DNA from: Fratercula arctica
Lineage: Eukaryota > Chordata > Aves > Charadriiformes > Alcidae
Length of the DNA: 64,000 nt
Direction: 5' to 3'
NCBI GenBank assembly: GCA_947846985.1
Contig: CANTUZ010000005.1
Coordinates: 55,057,889-55,121,888, forward strand
Shown here in pieces: positions 59,426 to 64,000 of this stretch. A program made the translations under genes and the position numbers. The notes under the pieces were generated by a model. That model saw only the letters and a program-made list of their open reading frames with translations, ran no database searches and was not told the origin of the DNA. Numbering within the stretch: the first letter of the stretch is position 1; every line of letters begins with the position of its first letter.

Positions 59426-61793
59426 AATCAAAATTTATTGTCACTTTGTTAAATCATAGTTGTTCCTTGCTACTTTTGATACAACATTAACTTAATGACA
59501 GCTGAAACATTCTATTACTTTATTTTATGTTATGTTTTGTTCTATTTTATTTTTGAAATCATTTAAGGCAGCTGGTACATAATACATATTTAAATATTTG
59601 TTTTCTATATCAAAATGCCTCCACTTTGTGTTGAAACAAAAGTTTGACATTAACTTATTCTCTCGCTGAAAGTGCTAAACTGTTTAATTTCAATGCAAAC
59701 AGGAGACACGTTCAAAACAAAATATAAGCAGATTGTCAGGCAATGTCATTACCATCCAACGAAGGCACATATTCATCTGGAAAAGACAGTATTTCAAACT
59801 GTACTATGTAGCGGTTAGACTTAATTATTTTTACAGTAAGCTAAAACCAATAAAACATAAAATAAATTATGTTAACATTTTAACAATTGTATCATGTCGT
59901 GACAGAATACGGCATAATACAGCTTTGAACTGTATAAATCATATTATGCATTTCTATTTCTGGCATGTCCTAAAGCAATACAAAAATAATCTAAAAATGA
60001 AATATTACAATAGTCTAAGTAGGTATATTTCAGAATTTTTGCAAACATACTCAAAATACTTATTTTCAAAATAAGAACAATTTAAATACACAGGAAATGG
60101 AAAATGAAGGTTCCAAATAGCTCTGCAACTGATCCCACTTTTCTCCTATCCATGGTGGGATGGGAAAAATAAAGCCTGAGGTCTGGTCCCCAATATGCAG
60201 GGCAGCACAGATGAGGTTGCCGAAAAGCCACGGCAGTTTGCTGTTAGCATATGTCAGCAGCAAACAGCTGTATCCTTCCTTCTCCTGAGGATCCACAATG
60301 AGAGAGGTGGCACACGAACATCCGATAGATACACGTGCGATGTGCCTGGTGGCTGGCTGGACCTTAAAGACATGAGCAGTGAAAATGGATATGAGGAAGA
60401 AGAATTTGGCTCTTAACTGGAATGTATCTTAGCAAGATTTGTGTTTACTGGGGGGTGTCTCAGGTAACTGATTTAATCTAATGACAGTGAATGGTAATGA
60501 CTGCTGCTTATTAGTGTAAATTTGGCTTAATGGGTAGGCATTCAGCAGGTGCCAAGTAACTGCATGGTCAGTTGACTCTGTCAGGTCAAATTAGACTCAA
60601 ATTGTAGGTTCCATAAAAAAAATAAGTGTTTTCTGGTGCTAAGGCCAGTGGAAATGTTTTCTTTTCTTTTTTTTTTTTAATTCAAAACCAAATAAATATA
60701 TAAACAACCAGCTCTAAGCAGCCTTTGCAGTCACAGCATTGGCTTTGCTCAGACTAAGGTACCTTTGGTTTACGCTTGAGAAGGTCAGCAGGTGGTGTGA
60801 ATGTTCTTGCGGTTTCTGCCACAGCACCATGGCACAAGCTCATTTCCATGCCTACGGCTAATGTGAGATCACAACTTCCACTGCTGTTCTAGCTACCATG
60901 AATGGGTCTAGAAGGGACTGAAAGTTGGGTATCAAAGAAACAAACTACACTCTTTGATTTCTGTTGTTTTATATCAGTTGGAAACTATGAAGACAGAGCA
61001 GCCTAGGAAAGCTCTGTGGTCTGAGCTCTTGCAGTGGTCTTTATGAGGAGGTAGCCCAGTGCAGCACATTGCCCCATCTTGGTCCTTTGGCTTCCTTTCC
61101 AGTTGTGCTTTACTCCAGTGCACATAGAAGAGCAGAACTAGGAACGGCTCTTCTGGTTACGAGAACAGGTTTGACTCAGTCCCAGGTGCTGCAATTCTGG
61201 GCCCACCTGAGCATTGCTTGGACATGAGAATGTAACTATCCCCAGGTGGTCACATTTCTTGTCAGGCGCTTTCAAATCAATGAGAAGGCTATTTAAGAGC
61301 TCAGGTAAGTAGACAGTTCAACTTTCCTTATAAGTTGTGGGGTTTTTTTTCCTTTGGGCAGCTGAAGAGTACTCAATATTCTGCAAGCGCTACCCCTTCA
61401 AAGTGGATGTAAAGTTTGGAAGACAAAGAATTTGTCCCCTGCCTGGTTCAAACATGCAAGAGGAGTCTCTTTGCGCTTATCTGAAATCATCGATCTTTCC
61501 CAAACAATGCTAAGACTGGCGTGGTGCAAGCTCAAAGCTGGCAGCAGCTCCACCATCGCAGCTGGTATTTCAGCAGCAAGGTAGGTACCGACAGAGCACA
61601 AGAGGGTCTCTGGCTTTAATAATTTGGCAATTAGAATTGAAGTAGATTAGAGCTGAGAGAGTCTCTTATCAAGAGTATGAATGTTATCCTTGACCAGTAT
61701 TGTAAAGATTTAAGCTATTTCTGCTCATAGATAATAACCTAAAAAATGCGAAGCTAATAGAATGTGTGTGCACACTGGGGCAGGGGAGAACTT

Positions 61794-61840
61794 AAGAGGA
61801 AGGAAAGGAAAGATGAAGGGACGAAGGAAGAAAGAGAAAC
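61794..61840 (+). repeat. GGAA-rich purine tract
   Basis: A nearly pure A/G stretch with repeated GGAA and GAAG words and only two interruptions (a T and a C). It could bind ETS-type factors, but the composition alone does not show this. Confidence 0.6.
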
Positions 61841-64000
61841 ACAAAAAGGATAAACATTTTTTAATTTATTAGAATTTTGTGTAAGGAAATAAGACTTTCT
61901 AGCCACAGAATAGTTTTAACCCTCATTTGCCAAAGTATACTTCATCAAGAAGTAGAGGAAGTTCAATTTAATCTCTTTCAGTATAAATTGAAATACTTAT
62001 TAGTAAAGGTACCAACATAAATGGCTATTTTACAGTAGCTCTAAAATCTGTGGATCAAATTTTACGCTTACCTGCCCCACATAGATTGAGTCCACCTGCT
62101 GGGATAAATTCTTCGTGAAAAGATACTTGAAGGATAATAAATCCTCTTTCGTCTTCAGTGATGCATTAGGTGTAAGATGACTATAATTTCTCTTTGTAAG
62201 GATTCTTGCTGAAAGAAGAATTCCTACTTCCAGAAAGGTATAAACAAAAGTGCAAGAAAAATTAGGCCAAGGCATGAAAAAAGATGTAATCATAACAACA
62301 TTGTATATTTTTCTATTATTCTGATTGTTCTTGGGAGAGAGAGTGAGAGAGCAAAAGAGAAGCAAACACAACTCCTAGTCTCCAAAACTTACAGGAAATT
62401 AATAACAGCATCTGTGGTTTTTTTATAATAGTGAAATTTTCCCTGCTGTTCTGAAAATAAGAAAAGAAGAGCATAAAGGGACAGAACATGAGTTGGTGTA
62501 AATCATCATAGCTTCCTTAAAAGGATGAATTTGTCTCAGTAAGCTTAATAGGGAAAAAAGGGTATTTACATTGATCTGGTGCTGGCCAGTATTTGGAATG
62601 CATGTGCAATACATATTTTGATGTTTTGTTTTTACTGTGATTTCTGCAGCATCAATCACTGGGATCTTTAAGGGGCTGAGAAATCTTTGTTGTCTGAGCA
62701 GACGCTCTGAATGATTTGGGTAATGTTTTACAATGTTTGGTGCCTGAGTACCTGCTGAGGGCAATCATGTGGGAGCTGAGCATCTCGCAGGGTTTTGAAA
62801 GAGGTGTTTGTTAACGCTCACCTTGTCTGTAACCCCAGTGGCATGAGGGGACAGTGGCAACGGTATTGTCTTGGGGGCTGGAAGCCAAAACAGGTTTTCA
62901 GAGGCCTGACTGTGCTCTGGGACCTCTCTAATTACTCAGGGCTCCAAGTCACTACTCAAGGCTGCTGAGTATAAACCCACACCAGATAACTTGGTGACTT
63001 CTTTGGCTTCAGAAGTTAAAATCCAAGCGCAGGACCAGGCAGCCACGATGGCTGGAGCCCAGCCAGGTGGAAGCTATGCAGCAGTAGTGTTGAGTGTACC
63101 TGGCCAGGGTCTCTGCCTCCCAGTAGCAGGACCGCAGAGGGTCTCTGGGCCATGGAGCATCTGGAGAAGTGCAGAACTTCCACTGACACAGGGCCCTCTG
63201 CAACGGGGACACCTGGCAGCTCCTCCTTTCTGCCCCTCCCTCCCTTCCCTACACAAATCTGAGAGAAACAGGAGCAAAATTGGTGATGGTGAAAAGCAAG
63301 AAAGCAGGGAAGAGTTCCTTAGGGCATTGAGGAAGAGTATGGAGGAGGTAGAGAGGAAAGGGCTGGGAAAGCAGAGAATTTAACGGGCACTGAGATTTGG
63401 GCAGATACCTAGGTGATTGGGATGAAGCTGAAGGTGCCACGTGGTGTCTGGATACTGTTGCACTGTACACAATGAGACAGGCAAAAGATGAAAACTTGGC
63501 TAAAAAATGCCAACAAGGTGGCCAGCTTGGGACAGGGCAGTGTGTAATGAATGATACAGGGCCTGATGCAGGCATCAGCCTGCAGGTCCCCAGCCAGGCA
63601 GGGAGACAGAGGGGACATGTCCGTGCCTGTCAGAGGCACGTGTCACCCTCGACAGCCCTTGGCGTTTGGCGAGTCGGCGCTTGTTGCCCCTCTGAGCCAA
63701 AGGGATTCCTCTTGCCGATGACTGCCAGGGCTCCTGCCTGAACAAACCCCTACAGATAAGCAGACTCAACATCAAATATATCTGCAAGAATTAATTTTTC
63801 TACCTGCCTAACACAAAGGACAAGGCAAGGAAATCAGTTAGTAGCGCTGTTTGTAGCTCCGCCTCACTTTTTGCTATTAGAATTGCTGCTCATGGCAGTG
63901 GACACATCCCCATCTCTGACATCCCAGGCTGCTTTATCCAGCTCTCCTCTCGCACAGCAAATGCTGCCACCCGCTGCCTTTACACCTTGCTTTCCAACCT

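Larger units (their letters stand above)
58883..64000. other. Unique non-coding DNA
   Basis: No gene is supported. A frame at plus 62991-63383 (130 codons) has a charged end but no family match. A GC- and CpG-richer stretch at 63,620-63,690 contains a CACGTG E-box and a short hairpin. A T14 run (59371-59384) and a G5-C-G10 run (59410-59425) lie close together. The rest shows nothing I can name. Confidence 0.6.

Noticed and set aside
1..64000. CRISPR arrays, operons, prophage or plasmid functions
   Set aside because: No spaced direct repeats, no tight gene packing and no ribosome binding sites; the repeats are vertebrate.

Overview
This window reads as non-coding nuclear DNA from a bird. The main evidence is its mobile elements. 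There are several CR1 LINE remnants, one of which ends in the CR1 3' tail of ATTCTGTG octamers. There is also a complete solo LTR whose ends (TGTCCTGGTT at the start, AACCACGACA at the end) I recognise from memory as typical of avian endogenous retroviruses. Older layers are MIR-like (amniote CORE-SINE) fragments and scraps of other old interspersed repeats, as expected in an amniote genome. Long A, T, C and G runs and a CpG-poor background also fit a vertebrate. No operon, Shine-Dalgarno or CRISPR structure is present.

I found no protein-coding gene, tRNA or rRNA that I can support. Open frames of 60-170 codons are scattered on both strands with no recognisable domain and look like chance. 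The only recognisable protein homology is the decayed CR1 reverse transcriptase (RT) frame at 46,900-47,510 and 57,690-58,760. The window is therefore intergenic or inside a very long intron.

Layout: 1-13,100 is AT-rich unique DNA with a reverse-strand MIR-like copy (1,455-1,645), a second old repeat (9,165-9,260) and many homopolymers. From 13,100 to 20,650 there is a forward MIR-like copy (13,121-13,228) and otherwise unique DNA. A CR1 3' tail lies at 20,653-20,787. From 20,800 to 39,880 there is mostly unique DNA with a few CpG-retaining blocks (22,058-22,228; 27,866-27,945; 36,266-36,425) that stand out from the background. The solo LTR occupies 39,889-40,234 with a 5-bp target duplication. 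From 40,240 to 64,000 there are two larger CR1 copies, an older reverse-strand CR1-like tail (49,821-49,985), a forward MIR-like copy (57,040-57,250) and unique DNA.

No new biological system is evident. The observations most worth testing are: the intact, CpG-rich solo LTR; a shared motif pair (TGTGC-N6-GCACA followed by ATATTCATnAGTG) at 8.9 kb and 34.8 kb that may mark two related regulatory elements; CpG-retaining blocks carrying open frames; and a perfect 20-bp palindrome at 50,091.
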